A stretch of DNA of 64,000 bases. Source: Oscarella lobularis (taxonomy: Eukaryota; Porifera; Homoscleromorpha; Homosclerophorida; Oscarellidae). The position numbers and the translations under genes were made by a program. Shown in pieces: positions 22,348-33,789 of the stretch. The number at the start of each line of letters is the position of its first letter. The first letter of the stretch is position 1. The DNA lies in assembly GCF_947507565.1 (NCBI RefSeq), contig NC_089186.1, positions 372,001 to 436,000 on the forward strand. The letters are read 5' to 3'. The notes beneath the pieces are model-generated. The model saw only the letters and a list, made by a program, of their open reading frames with translations. It made no database searches and was not told the DNA's origin.

Positions 22348-23180
22348 CGGGATTATGTACCCGCCTTCACCCGGAGTATTCAATTACGCGCAATTAGGCG
22401 GGCTATACCCGTCGAATTAAGACGGGTACACGTTTTCCACGGGTACACGGTACTATTCGACGGGTACGCGTATTCGACGGCTACGCGTATTCGACGGGTA
22501 AACATATTCTACGGGTACACATATTCGACGGTGCACGTGCACGTATTCGACGGGTACGCGTACAGTCGGACTATGTACCCGCCTTCACCCGGAGTATTCA
22601 ATTACACGCAATTAGGCGGGCTATACCCGTTTGAAGACGGGTACACGTTCTCCACGGGTACACGCTACTATTCGACAGCTACGCGTATTCGACGGCTACG
22701 CGTATTCGACGGGTAAACATATTCGACGGGTACGCATTTTCGACGGGTACACGTGCACGTATTCGACGGGTACACGTATTCGACGGTACACGTATTCGAC
22801 GCGTACACGTATTCGAGGGGTTTAATTAATTAACGTGTTCGACGGGTACACGGATACACGTATTCGACGGGTGCACGTATTCGACGGGTACACGTATTCC
22901 ACGTGGTATACGTGTTCGACGGCGGGTACACGTATTCGACGGGTACACGTATACGACGGGCACACGTATACGACGGTACACGTATTCGACGCGTACACGT
23001 ATTCGAGGGGTTTAATTAAGCGTTGCTATCTCGACATTTCGGGTACGGCCGGGTATACCCAGGCCACGCCAGCAAACAGGTTTTCTCTGCTGACGTGGTC
23101 AGGGAATAATACAAAACACGCGCAGAACTTTAATTAGTACGAGAACACATTTATATACCCGTCGAAGACGGGTACACGGC
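22348..23180. repeat. 17-bp minisatellite (ATTCGACGGGTACACGT) within a partly duplicated block
   Basis: Unit ATTCGACGGGTACACGT and variants (GGGTACGCGT, GGCTACGCGT, GGTGCACGT) repeat roughly 30 times, mainly 22440-22560 and 22670-23010. A ~215-bp segment beginning TACCCGCCTTCACCCGGAGT at 22356 recurs at 22571. ACCCGTC...GACGGGT inverted repeats mark both ends (22408-22428 and 23157-23173). Because 17 is not a multiple of 3, all forward frames stay open for long stretches and give false Arg/Tyr/Thr-rich ORFs. Confidence 0.9.
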
Positions 23181-23189
23181 TAGTGCAGC

Positions 23190-23407
23190 ACTACAAAACG
23201 AATCATCGTAGCGCGCGGGGGTGATATCGCATCATCCGTGGACGGTCGCTGTTTTCGTCCTAGAACGTACGTTTTCGTCGCTTGCGCGCAACCTTCGAAT
23301 GAACCGAACTCGCGAAAGCGTCGGTGAAGTGTTTGGCCCTCAAATCGCGCCTCGTTCTTTGTTAGGCGTTCCGCCTACGATCGATCATCGGCAAGAGCGC
23401 GCGTGCG
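23190..23407 (+). promoter_or_regulatory. Shared TRPC promoter block, copy before B
   Basis: Contains GACGGTCGCTGTTTTCGTCC, TAGAACGTACGTTTTCGTCG and the TCGTTCTTTGTTAGGCGTTC to CCTACGATCGATCATCGGCA run. It is nearly identical to blocks before fragment C0 (28030-28268) and D (33790-34019). Likely promoter plus 5' UTR. Confidence 0.6.
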
Positions 23408-25139
23408 ATGGCGAGCGACGAAGCCATGGAGTTTGCAAGTCTTTCGAGCGGCTCGTCGACGTCCGACGTCGACGAGACGACCGAGAAAGACGAAGACGTT
23501 GATCCACAAACGTCTCTTCTATACGACGAACTGCAAAACTTCGCCGAAGGCCAAGCGAATCGAATCGCAGCGCTCGTCGTAAACGGAGCGAATCCCAAGC
23601 ATCGCTACGACGGCGAGCGGACGACGCTTCACGTCCTATTCGACGCCTTCGCCAAATCGAAGGACAAAACGAAGCAGCGTTCCTGCGTAGAATGTAAGAA
23701 TCGCGCTCGCTCGTATGCGCATGCGAGTATTTTAATTTAAATTAAATTTATTTTTTATTAAATTTAATTTTTAATTAAACGAAAGTACAGTACAGTGAAT
23801 AAAAGTCTCTCTTCTCTCATGCAGCCCTTCGCAAGCTACTTGAGCTCGGTGTCAATCCGACATCACGTGACGGTGATTATCGGCTCGTGCTGAATGTTGC
23901 TGTTGAGAACGCATGCCCTATTGACGGTTTGGACCTACTCTTGGCGTGTTCCGGGGTGTCTGTTGAGGACAGCTTTGCGCTTCATACTGCGGTCTGTGCA
24001 CGCAATAATCATATACAATTTTTTTTATTTTAGTGTTTCTTTAGATCTGGTGTGGCTTTGACGTCGAGTATGTTGAATATTTAATTGAGAAGGGTGGCGA
24101 TTTGGAATCAACGTCTTTGGAGCGTCGCTTGCCTCTTCCTTCCATGCTCTTGTACAAAAACAAGAGTCAAGGATACATTGATCTCGTCGAACGTAAGAGA
24201 CCGGAGCTGCTGAGGAAACATGCGGACTCTTTGTTTCGGCATGCGCTTGGGGCTGGACATTTGAAAACGGCCAAGGTATGAATGCCTTGTACGCTATTAT
24301 TTCAACATACTGTACAAAGAACGGATGAATAGCACAATGTGATACTGTCTTTCTCTAGCTTCTTTTTGAAAAGGAGCAACCGTGTCCGGAGCAAATAGCC
24401 ATGGCGACGGCACGCCTTTGATAATAATGGTGGTGAGGCGCAGTCAGTCGTTTGCGACGTTCTCCTTTCTCGTTGAATCATTGGGCGTCGACGTTCAAGT
24501 GACAGACTCGAACTCGAAAAACGTTCTACATCACGCCGTAATATCTAACCAACTCGACGTCATGAAACTAGCCGTTGAGCGTGGCGTCAGCCTTCGCCAT
24601 GCGGACGACAACGGCTGGCTTCCAATTCACTACGCATCGACACTCGACGACAGCCAAAGAATGGAATGTCTGAATTTTCTCATCAAGAATAATTCACCCG
24701 TCAATGCGAAGAGCAAGAAGAACGAGTCGTGTTTGTTTACGGCGCTTCAGAGCAAAGCGACGAAGTGCGTCGGACGTCTTCTCCAGGCCGGAGCGACGCT
24801 GAACGACTCGAAGCTGGAATGTCTTGAGTACGACGAAGTGACGCTTCTCGCCGATCCCCAAGTGATGATGATGGCTCCGAAGCCGATTGATACGATGCTT
24901 CGACTGGGAACGCTCTTCTCCAAGTGCGCCAAACGCGACGAATCGCATCGCGGCGAGCTTCAATCGCTCTCCGAAAGCATGCAGAGTCTCGCCGTCGAGA
25001 TGATGGTCAAAGCCGATTGGATGGATTTTAACATCACCGACGATTTGTTTGCGTACGGAATTGAAAAGGAGCAAAAGCTGGTAAGGCAAAGTCTCCGGCA
25101 TTGTCGTACAGTAAAACGTATCTCATTTTTCTGTAAGAG

Positions 25140-25559
25140 CACGTACACTCCCTTAACCCCCTTAACCAGGGTTTGGCCCACACCGACCCCCACTCTCCTA
25201 TCGCCGACCCATAAAACGTTATGACGGGCCGGACCGTCTCTTGCAATAGTCACTGCAGGAGAGTCGGCCCGTCGCTCTCATAAGTTACTGCGAAGGCTTA
25301 ATTAAAAAATGGCGAGCAAAGCCTTTTTTCTATTGATTGTTAAACTACACGCTTCTATAAAATTCTTCTTGGTGTATTATTTCCAGCATAGATATATTAT
25401 GTATATGCTTCCAAACCCTCTTCCTGCACTTAAAAAATTCTCTGCAGAACCCCGCAAGAACGTATCGGTGCAGCAGGCTGTATAAACCAGACGTACCTTG
25501 GGTTTCTTCCTCCACGTAGTAGCGTATAGTTGCGAATAAGTCTTACGCTCTCTTTTTAG
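25140..25559. other. Long intron 4 of TRPC B
   Basis: This intron is about 480 nt, against 49 nt in A and 50 nt in C. The extra sequence has no recognisable coding content. The start (25150-25270) is C-rich with ACCCCCTTAACC-type direct repeats. Probably an insertion; no clear terminal repeats found. Confidence 0.4.
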
Positions 25560-26543
25560 TTTATTGCCAGTGTTCCCATTCAGGAGAAGCTAAAGAAAGT
25601 TTGGTACGGAAGAGAGGGAACACTAGACACGCGTCAATACGTCTGCAAAGTTCTCTGGTTCCTCATCAAAGTGTTTCTCCTTCCCTTCGTTCTCATGTTC
25701 TATCTTCCCTGTCTTGGATGCTGCTACGATCGTCTCGCAAGTAAATGGATGCTAACCAAGGAGCGGTGCGTTGCCTACATCACCAGCGCTGTCACCTATC
25801 TCCTCTTCGTCGTTCTACTCATTATCGACGTCTCGCTCAAATCGAACGCGAATACCCAGGCGACGTCGCCGAGCGTTCTCGATTGGATCGTCTTTGTCTT
25901 CGTCGTCGCTCTCGTTCTCCAGGAAATCTACCAGGCGTTGGGACATCGAAACGACCTCAAGAAGTACATAAGGAAATGGACCAATGTCTTCGACATCTTT
26001 CTCATCCTCATATTCGTCACCTATTTCTGTCTTTTATTCGTCGGCTACTACGCTATTGATGATAGTTTTGAAGTCGTACGCGCTTCGTTTCACGTTCTCG
26101 GCTTTGCCTCGCTGATGAGCTGCGTCCGATTTTTGTCCTATCTCCAAGCACACGCCGTCCTTGGACCGATACAACTCTCCTTCGTGGGAATCTTCTATGA
26201 CGTCGTACTCTTTCTCATTATATTAGGCACGTTCCTGATTGGCTTCGCCGTCAGCATAACGAGCGTCTATTCGGCACAGGCGAAGAGTCTAGGAGCGGCT
26301 GATAATGCTACTGTGCCCATTGAAGTGTCAGGGTAAGAATCATGGTGGGGTGGAAGGATAGGCAACAGTTTAAAATAAAGTTTAAAATATATTTCCTAAA
26401 AGTCTAGCGTAGTCTTCACTAGTACATTCATGTCCACCCCTAATTCAACTAGCCTCTTCGGGCCTAATTCCCAAGATAAGCGGAGACCCCTCAAGCCGCT
26501 ATATCATTAATCTGTATTGTTTATATACCGTAGGCCAATCAAT

Positions 26544-26573
26544 CCTCCTCCTCCTCCTCCTCCTCCTCCTCCT
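26544..26573. repeat. (CTC)n microsatellite in TRPC B intron
   Basis: About ten CTC units inside the polypyrimidine region before exon 6. Confidence 0.9.
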
Positions 26574-28029
26574 TCTCTCCTTAGCTGGTTACGTATTAAT
26601 TCCTTGATTTTGTTTAGGATGTGGCCTTCTGTGAAAATCCTCTTCTGGTCTCTCTTTGGTTTGATTGACCTGGAGAGCTTCAAAGCCGATGGAGGTGCAG
26701 AAACGTCCGTCGGCATGACTCTTCTCGCTCTGTAGTTGGTGATCGCCGTCATCGTTCTTCTCAATATGTTGATCGCTTTGATAAGTAACGCGTTTCAAAG
26801 AGTTCAAGTAGATACAAAGTCCTAGTTCATATGCATGATGGGTCTTACATTAGTCGTTCTTCTAGGACAATGCTGATATAGAGTGGAAGTTCGCTCGTGC
26901 CGTCATCATTCACGACATCAAGAAGTCGCCACCGATACCTATTCCAATTAATATTCTTCATTTGATTGCGTTGTTTCTATCGAACATGTGGTCACGCAGA
27001 AAAGAGGGCTGTCGTTGTAAAGTAATAAATGGGCTATGCTATACAGGCCAATTTGTATTTAGTTTTTTCTCTATAGGCAACTCCCGATGATGATGAATCA
27101 GAGTTCGATTACGCTGATCGCGAAGCCGTTAAGGAGAAACTTCGCGAGAAGATCGAAGAAGAAGCAGAAGAAGAAGGAATAGTTCGCAAGAAACACCTGA
27201 AGAAGCTAAAGGAGCACTTAGACGAGCAAATCAGTGCACTTAAGGTGAGTCCACCAATAGTACTTTTACGTAATGCATTTCCATGTTATTTCTAGGCCGT
27301 TGTACATCCAAGAGTGGCTCTCGGCGAAGTCGTTCAGAAGAAGTTTCTTGAGAAGATCGAAGAAGCAGAAGAAGAAGAAGGGGTTCGCAGAAAAGACCTG
27401 AAGAGGCTGAGGGAGCACTTAGACGAGCAAATCAGTGCACTTAAGGTGAGTCCACCGATAGTACTTTTACGTAATGTATTTCCTTAATATTTCTAGGCCG
27501 TTGTACAGCCGATAGTGGCTCTCGGATCCAAGCTCTGTTCTGATGTGGAGGAGAGTAAGTCAGAGGAATCTGATGACGACCAATCACACAGGCGACCGGC
27601 TCCGAAATCGGAAACGACTGAACCCCAAGCGAAGGTTGGAGGAAGGAGGGGCCAGAAGGGGTCAAGGCCAAAGTCCGGGCCAAAGGACGATGACGATGAC
27701 TTGAGTTTGAGTCTGGATGACGAGGGAAAGGCAACGGCACGTGAAGCGAAGCGTGGTAGTGACGTCAGCAAGGTGCCAAGTGGAGCCAAGAAAGAAAGTA
27801 TTCAAGAAGTGCTGAAGGGATTGAGGAAACTTCAGGAGAGCGTTGAGAAACTCCAGTCGGATTTTCTCGAAGGGCAAACCGAGGTAATCACCACGTAGGT
27901 TCTCATCAGTAAGGTTTGTGTCTTGTGTACTCCGTATGTGCACTCCTTTGCTATTTACACAGCGCGGTTTTTTCTCCTACTTGTGATGCTGAAACAGCTT
28001 TCACTCCTTTACATTTGTCATTTGTGATG

Positions 28030-28268
28030 TCATGCGGTGCAAAACGATCATCGTTAGCGCGCGGGGTGATAGATCGCATCACCATCCGTGACGGTCGCTG
28101 TTTTCGTCCTAGAACGTACGTTTTCGTCGCTTGCGTGCAACCGTCGAGTAGAGAGTCGAATGAACCGAACTCGCGAAAGCGCCGGTTCAGTGTTTGGCCC
28201 TCAAATCGCGCCTCGTTCTTTGTTAGGCGTTCCGCCTACGATCGATCATCGGCAAGAGCGCGCGTGCG
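28030..28268 (+). promoter_or_regulatory. Shared TRPC promoter block, copy before fragment C0
   Basis: Near-identical to 23190-23407 and 33790-34019, including GATAGATCGCATCACCATCC and TAGAACGTACGTTTTCGTCG. Here it drives only a truncated gene. Confidence 0.55.
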
Positions 28269-28625
28269 ATGGCTAGGGACGAAGCCATGGAGCTCGGGAG
28301 TCTCTCGAGCGGCTCGTCGACGTCCGACGTCGACGAGGCGACCGAGAAAGACGAACAAACGTCTCTTCGATACGAACTGCAAAACTTCGCCGAAGGCCAA
28401 ACGAATCGAATCGCAACGCTCGTCGACAACGGAGCGAATATCCCAAGCATCGCTACGACGACGAAACGAAGCAACGATCGCCAGAGTTCGCTCCCAGGTC
28501 TCTGAGGTGTCTCTCTCTTTCTCTTCTCTCACCGCGACGACGATCAGACTGTTCTGCATGATTTGTGTCCTGTCGTCGCCTAGGGAGGTGGGCGGGGACG
28601 GCTCCGTGCACCATGCCAACTCCAT
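28269..28625 (+). pseudogene. TRPC fragment C0 (decayed exons 1-2)
   Basis: Begins MARDEAMELGSLSSGSSTSD, like exon 1 of B and D, and keeps ELQNFAEGQTNRIATLVDNG. Then an extra base after GGAGCGAAT and a deletion fuse it to the CGACGAAACGAAGCAACGAT end of the exon. Remnants of exon 2 follow (GACGACGATC, CTGCATG, GTCGTCGCCT, GGGGACGGCTCCGTG). Nothing matching later exons follows. Confidence 0.8.
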
Positions 28626-28770
28626 GCATTAGAAAGAGTCCATTCCGTCGGCGCCCGGCCGCGATCAAGCAAGAAAAGAGAATTTCGCTAAAAGACGGCG
28701 ACTGAAAAATATTTTTATTTGCATTCTTTCATCCATGGAAAACGGGCAGAAGCTTGTGCGTTGGGAATTA

Positions 28771-28906
28771 TTGCGCGCGATAAGTGTCAATAAATCGTTG
28801 CTGTTCAAACTGGTTGTTTGGCGCCAACCAACCTGCCGGTTTATTTATAGCTTTTGGCGCCAACCCCAACCGCGGTCAGCGATTTTTCGACACTTATCGC
28901 GCGCGT
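28771..28906. repeat. Inverted repeat with 25-bp arms enclosing two TTGGCGCCAA palindromes
   Basis: Left arm 28773-28797 (GCGCGCGATAAGTGTCAATA...) pairs with right arm 28880-28904 (...TTTTTCGACACTTATCGCGC) with two mismatches. Inside are two TTGGCGCCAA palindromes (about 28818 and 28855), which match the E2F-type TTTGGCGC core. It lies just upstream of TRPC C and replaces the promoter block of B, C0 and D. Either a small MITE or a genuine regulatory palindrome. Confidence 0.6.
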
Positions 28907-28949
28907 CATGATAAGCGCTCCGCGCACAATCGTCTAAACAGTCAGTGCA

Positions 28950-31900
28950 ATGACCAGCAACGAAACAATAGAGCTTGGACGTTTTTCAAACGGCTCGTCT
29001 TTGCCCGAAGCGGACTCGGACGTCGACGAAAAGCCGTCGACAGCCTTCAAGAATCCGTCCGCAGTCGACAAAAGCGCCGATCCTCAAACGTCGCTTCGAA
29101 ACGAACTGCGAAACTTCGCCGAAGGCCAAGCGGATCGAATCGCAATGTGGGTCGACAGCGGAGCGAATCCCAAGCACCTCTACAAAGAAGGCGCGAGACA
29201 AATACATCTGACAACGCTGCACATCTTATTCGACGCCTTCTCCAATTCGGACGAAGACGACGAAACGAAGCAGCGGTCCTGCGTGGAATGTAAGAATTCA
29301 GCTCGCTCCCATATAATACACCGTACTCGCGCGATTAAAGAGAGCCCCCTCTCGTTTAGTGCCCCCCTTCCTCCACGAGTTGAAAAATTAAAGCCCCATT
29401 TCGAATACTGCCCCGGGGCTGCCTTTGAGATTACTTACAGGCATCATGGCATGTAAGGTGAAAGCACCTGCTATGCCCGTTTACCGCAACATAGCCTCAC
29501 TCACCAAAATACAGACAATGAATAGTGTGTCTTCTAATTGAAATTACAAGCTTGTCGTACGTACTGTAGCTTGTCAGTGTACTGAATGAAACAATAAAGC
29601 CCCATTTCACTTAGAGCCCCAGTCTCGATTAGAGCCCCATGTCCGAAGACCTTATAGAGTCCCAGGGGCTATAATCGCGCGAGTACGGTAGGTGGTCTAT
29701 AAGGGTGTGTCTATACGCAGCCCTTCGCGCACTTCTCGATCTCGGCGCCGATCCGACGGTGCGAGACGACGACTATCGGCCCGTTCTGCATGCCGCTGTC
29801 GCGAATTTGTGTCCGGTTGACGGTTTGGAGAGACTTCTGTCGTCGCCTGGGGTGTCCATTGGGGACGTGGGCGGGGACGGCTCCGTGCTTCACGCCCTGG
29901 TATGTAGCATATATACGAAATTATGTATCAGTTCTAATTTTTAATTATTATTTATCTTAGTTGGATTCCGGCGAGTCGTATGACGTCGAATACGTCGAAT
30001 ATTTAATCGACAAGGGCGCCGATTTGGAATTGACGGCCACCGGACAAGAGTCGCCTCTCGATGCGATGGCCAGGAATGAAGACATGGCTAAAGCGTTGAT
30101 CGGTCTCGTCGAGCGAAAGAGACCGCTGCTGCTGCGAAAGCACGCCGATTCCATGCTACGACATGCCGTCGAATCGGGAAGCTTGGAAACAGTCAAGGTA
30201 AGAAACCATTTTCAATATCTCTACATTATTGGTTCTTTCGACGCGATACGACCGTTTCTCTCTGTTGGATTAGAAAGAGAGTTTCTTTCATGGGATCTAG
30301 CAATCTTTAGTTTTGGCAGAGAAAATCGAAAAAAAGCTGCCACCATCCTCCCCGCCTCCTCCCCCGCCCACCTCACCCATCTTAGCATATCTCACTGGGC
30401 ACCGGCGCCAAGTGAAATATGCTAAGATCATAACTATACAGTATACAGTAGTAGAACTACGTTCGTGAAATTCGACGGCGAGTTTTTAGACCATAGTCGT
30501 TTGCGTACGAAACTTCGAGATTTGTCAAAGCTGAAGCGGCATCGATTGTCGTGCGATTTTAGCTGTTATATGTGTTTAGAAAGGCGTTTAATTAAAGCGA
30601 TGATATTCTACTTTAGCTAGGCTACGTACAGGGAAATCGTCATTTTGTTCGTGGGAGACCAAGAATCGCGATCTTTTTGGTCCTTTCGACGCGATTCCGT
30701 CGCTTCTTTTGCTAGATGAGATAGAAATGCGATTCTAAAGCGTATTGATCGCGCCGATTCGACGGATCATGCACTTTAGGCTAGAGAATCCCAAAGAGCC
30801 AAGAGAATCGCTCTGTATACTAAGAGTCTTTCTCTTCTAGCTTCTTCTTAAGAAAGGGGCCACTGTGGTCGGAGCAAATAACCATTGCGACGGCACGCCG
30901 TTGATAATCAAAGCGGTGAAGGCTTTTTCTTTCGAAATATTCTCTCTTCTTCTTCGATTCGGAGCCGACGTCAATGAGACTGACCGACAATTGAGAAACG
31001 TTGTGCACCACGCAGCAATTCATAAACACGTGGACATCATGAAACGAGCCGTCGAGCTTGGCGTAAGCCCCTTAAAAGCCGACAATTTCGGAGATTTTCC
31101 GATTCATCACGCATCTTGGTCCGGCAATACGGAATGTCTGAATTTTCTCATCGAGAACGAATCGCCCGTCAATGCGAAGAACAAGGAGAACGAGTCGTGT
31201 TTGTTTTTGGCGCTTGAAAGCCAAGCGGAGAAGTGCGTCGGTCGTCTTCTCGAGGCCGGAGCGTCGTTGGAAGACTCGAAGCTGAAAGATCTTGGGTACG
31301 ATAGTGTGACGCTTCTCGCCGATCCCCAAGTTATCATGACGGCGCCGAAGCCGATCGAAAGGATGCTTCGATTGGGCACGCTCTTCTCCATGTGCGCCAA
31401 ACGCGAAGAATCGCATCGCTGCGAGCTTCAGTCGCTCTCCGAAAGCATGCAGAGTCTCGCCGTCGAGATGATGGACAAAGCCAATTGGTGGTGCAGTGAC
31501 ATCACCGACGATTTGTTAGCGTACGGAATAGAAACCGAGCAAAAGCTGGTAAGTGATAGACTTGGGTCCCCCCCAACAGGGAAATTGTTCTCTTTTAGTT
31601 CATCTCCAGCGCTCCCGTTCAGGAGAAGCTGAAGACCGACTGGTACGGCTACGACGGCAAATTGAATAAGCGGCAATACGTCTACAAGGTTCTCTGGTTT
31701 CTAATCAAAGCCTTACTTATTCCCTTCGTTAACATATTCTGCCTTCCCTGCGTTGGATGCCGCTACAAGCGCCTCACCAGCCGATGGAGGCAAAAACGGG
31801 AGCCGTGCATTGCCTACATTGCCAACGCTATCACCTATCTCCTCTTCATCGTTCTTCTCATCGTCGACGTCTCGCTCAAATCGAACGCGACTACCCAAGC

Positions 31901-33665
31901 GACGTCGCCGAGCGTTCTCGATTGGATCGTCTTCGTCTTCGTCATCGCTCTCATTCTCCAGGAAGTCTCCCAGGCGTTGGCCCATCGAAACGACCTCAAG
32001 AAGTACATAGGGAATTGGACAAATGTCTTCGACGTCTTTCTCATTTTCATATTCGTCATCTATTACTGTCTTTTATTCGTCGGCTACTACGCTATTGATG
32101 ATAGTTTCGAAGTCATACGCGCTTCGTTTCACGTTCTCGGCTTCGCCTCTCTAATGAGCAGCGTCCGATTTTTATCCTATCTCCAAGCACACGCTGTCCT
32201 TGGACCAATACAACTCTCCTTCGTAGGAATCTTCTATGAAGTCGTACTCTTTCTCATTATACTGGGCACTTTCCTGATCGGTTTTGCCGTCAGCATAACG
32301 AGCGTCTATTCGGCGCCGGCGAGGAGTCTAGGAGCGGCGGAAAACGCGTCCGTGCCCGATGACGTGTCTGGGTGAGAATCGTGTAATGGGTTGGGGTATG
32401 GGAGACAGTTTAAAATATATTTTCAAAAAAATGTCCTACGTAGGTCACACTCGTACATTCATGCCCACCCCTAATCCAACAGGAAACGGTGGCGGGCCTT
32501 AGATAAGCGGAGATTCCCTCTAGCTATATCATTATCCTGTGTTGTATACCGTAGGCCAATCCCCCTCCTTCCCCTTTAGCTGGTTAAACTTTAATTCCTT
32601 GATTTGTTTTAGGATGTGGCCCTCTGTGAAAATCCTCTTCTGGTCTCTCTTTGGTTTGATTGACCTGGAAAGCTTCGAAGCCGATCAAGTCGCAGAAACG
32701 GCTGTCGGCATGATTATTCTCGCTCTGTGGTTGGTGCTCGCAGTCATCGTTCTTCTCAATATGTTGATTGCTTTGATAAGTAACGCGTTTCAAAGAGTTC
32801 AGGTAGAGATACCAAAGTGCATATGCGTGGTGGGTCTTTTCATTGGTCGTTCTTTTAGGACAATGCTGATATTGAGTTTAAGTTCGCTCGTGCCGTCATC
32901 ACTTACGACATCACGAAGTCGCCACCGATACCTATTCCAATTAATATTCTTCATTTGATTCCGTTGTTTCTATCGTACATGTCCTCCAGGAAAGAGTGCT
33001 TTCGTTGTAAAGTAATAGGTTACACAAATGCCAATCGTATTTTATTAATTTTTTCTCTACAGGCAACTCCCAATGTAGACGAATCAGGGTTCAGCTTTAC
33101 TCAACACGACGCCGTTCGAGAGAAGTTTCGGAAGAAGATCGCAGAAGCAGAAGAAGAGGAAGGGGTTCGCAGAAAAGACCTGAAGAAGCTGAGGGAGCAC
33201 TTAGACGAGCAAATCAGTGCACTTAAGGTACGTCCACCAATGGTACTTTTACGCAATGTATTTCCTTGTTATTTCTAGGCCGTTGTACAGCCGATAGTGG
33301 CTCTCGGATCCAAGCTCAGTTCTGATTTGGAGGAGAGTAAGTCAGAGGAATCTGATGACGACCAATCACACAGGCGACCGGCTCCGAAATCGGAAACGAC
33401 TGATGAACCCCAAGCGAAGGTTGGAGGAAGGAGGGGCCAGAAGGGATCAAGGCCAAAATCCGGGCCAAAGGACGATGACGATGACTTGAGTTTGAAGACA
33501 ACGGCACGTGAAGTGAAACGTGGTAGTGACGTCGGCAACGTGCCAAGTGGAGCCAAGAAAGAAAGTATTCAAGAAGTGCTGAAGGGATTGAGGAAACTTC
33601 AGGAGAGCGTTGAGAAACTCCAGTCGGATTTTCTCGAAGGGCAAACCGAGGTCATCACCACGTAG
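28950..33665 (+). CDS. TRPC-type cation channel C (intact, 1043 aa)
   Basis: Nine exons: 28950-29289, 29721-29899, 29961-30197, 30841-31548, 31599-32371, 32613-32802, 32859-33011, 33063-33227 and 33279-33665; all junction phases agree with A. Same order of ankyrin repeats, TRP_2-like LQSLSESMQSLAVEMMDK, S1-S6, pore LFWSLFGLID and S6 LNMLIALISNAFQ. The TRP box reads EFKFARA instead of EWKFARA. The tail is shorter (LSLKTTAREVKRG, one acidic block lost). Introns 1 and 3 carry insertions absent from A. The upstream region differs from its neighbours and holds E2F-like palindromes, so regulation may differ. Exons 2-5 are closest to A, the last exon closest to B. Confidence 0.92.
29323..29686. mobile_element. 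MITE-like insertion in intron 1 of TRPC C (15-bp perfect TIRs)
   Basis: Starts GTACTCGCGCGATTA and ends with the exact reverse complement TAATCGCGCGAGTAC. The interior has repeated AGAGCCCC/AAAGCCCC motifs and no coding capacity. TRPC A intron 1 is uninterrupted: its GCTCGCTCCC and GGTAGGTGGTCTA, 6 bases apart there, flank this insert. Length about 364 bp. Confidence 0.85.
30225..30812. mobile_element. Insertion in intron 3 of TRPC C
   Basis: Intron 3 is 53 nt in A but 643 nt here. The flanks TTTTCAATATCT and ACTAAGAGTCTTTCTC are shared, so about 590 bp is inserted. Weak terminal inverted repeats: TTGGTTCTTT (30229) and AAAGAGCCAA (30793). TTTCGACGCGAT occurs near both ends. A strong internal hairpin lies at 30382-30427. 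No coding capacity. Confidence 0.7.
30382..30427. repeat. Imperfect palindrome inside the intron 3 insertion
   Basis: CTTAGCATAT...TCACT pairs with AGTGA...ATATGCTAAG around a GGCGCC centre; nearly continuous 20-bp arms. Confidence 0.8.
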
Positions 33666-33789
33666 GTTCTCATCAGAAAGGTTTGTGTCTTGTGTATGTG
33701 CACTCCTTTGCTATTTACACAGCGCGATTTTTTTTCCTACTTGTGATGCTGAAACAGCTTTCACTCCTTTACATTTTTCATTTGCAATG

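Larger units (their letters stand above)
23408..27897 (+). pseudogene. TRPC-type channel B (frameshift in ankyrin exon, stop in S6)
   Basis: Same exon plan as A: 23408-23693, 23825-23991, 24045-24275, 24359-25080, 25560-26332, 26618-26807, 26866-27021, 27078-27244 and later coiled-coil exons. Exon 4 is 722 nt, against 723, 720 and 708 in A, D and C; a base is missing at the start (CTTTTTGAAAAGGAGCAACC), so the frame breaks. In exon 6, the conserved Trp of S6 (LLALWLVLA in A) is TAG at 26733-26735. The repeat unit of the Glu-rich coiled-coil exon is duplicated (27297-27445). Exon 2 lacks several codons and uses an unusual GTCTGT donor. S1-S5 and the C-terminus are otherwise well kept, so inactivation is recent. 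Confidence 0.85.

Noticed and set aside
22440-23010. CRISPR-like array of short repeats
   Set aside because: Units are 17 bp in direct tandem without unique spacers, in a eukaryotic intron-containing context; this is a minisatellite.
22531-23137. Forward frames encoding RIRRVHVFDGYTYST-type proteins
   Set aside because: They are translations of the 17-bp minisatellite, open in all frames because of the period, not genes.
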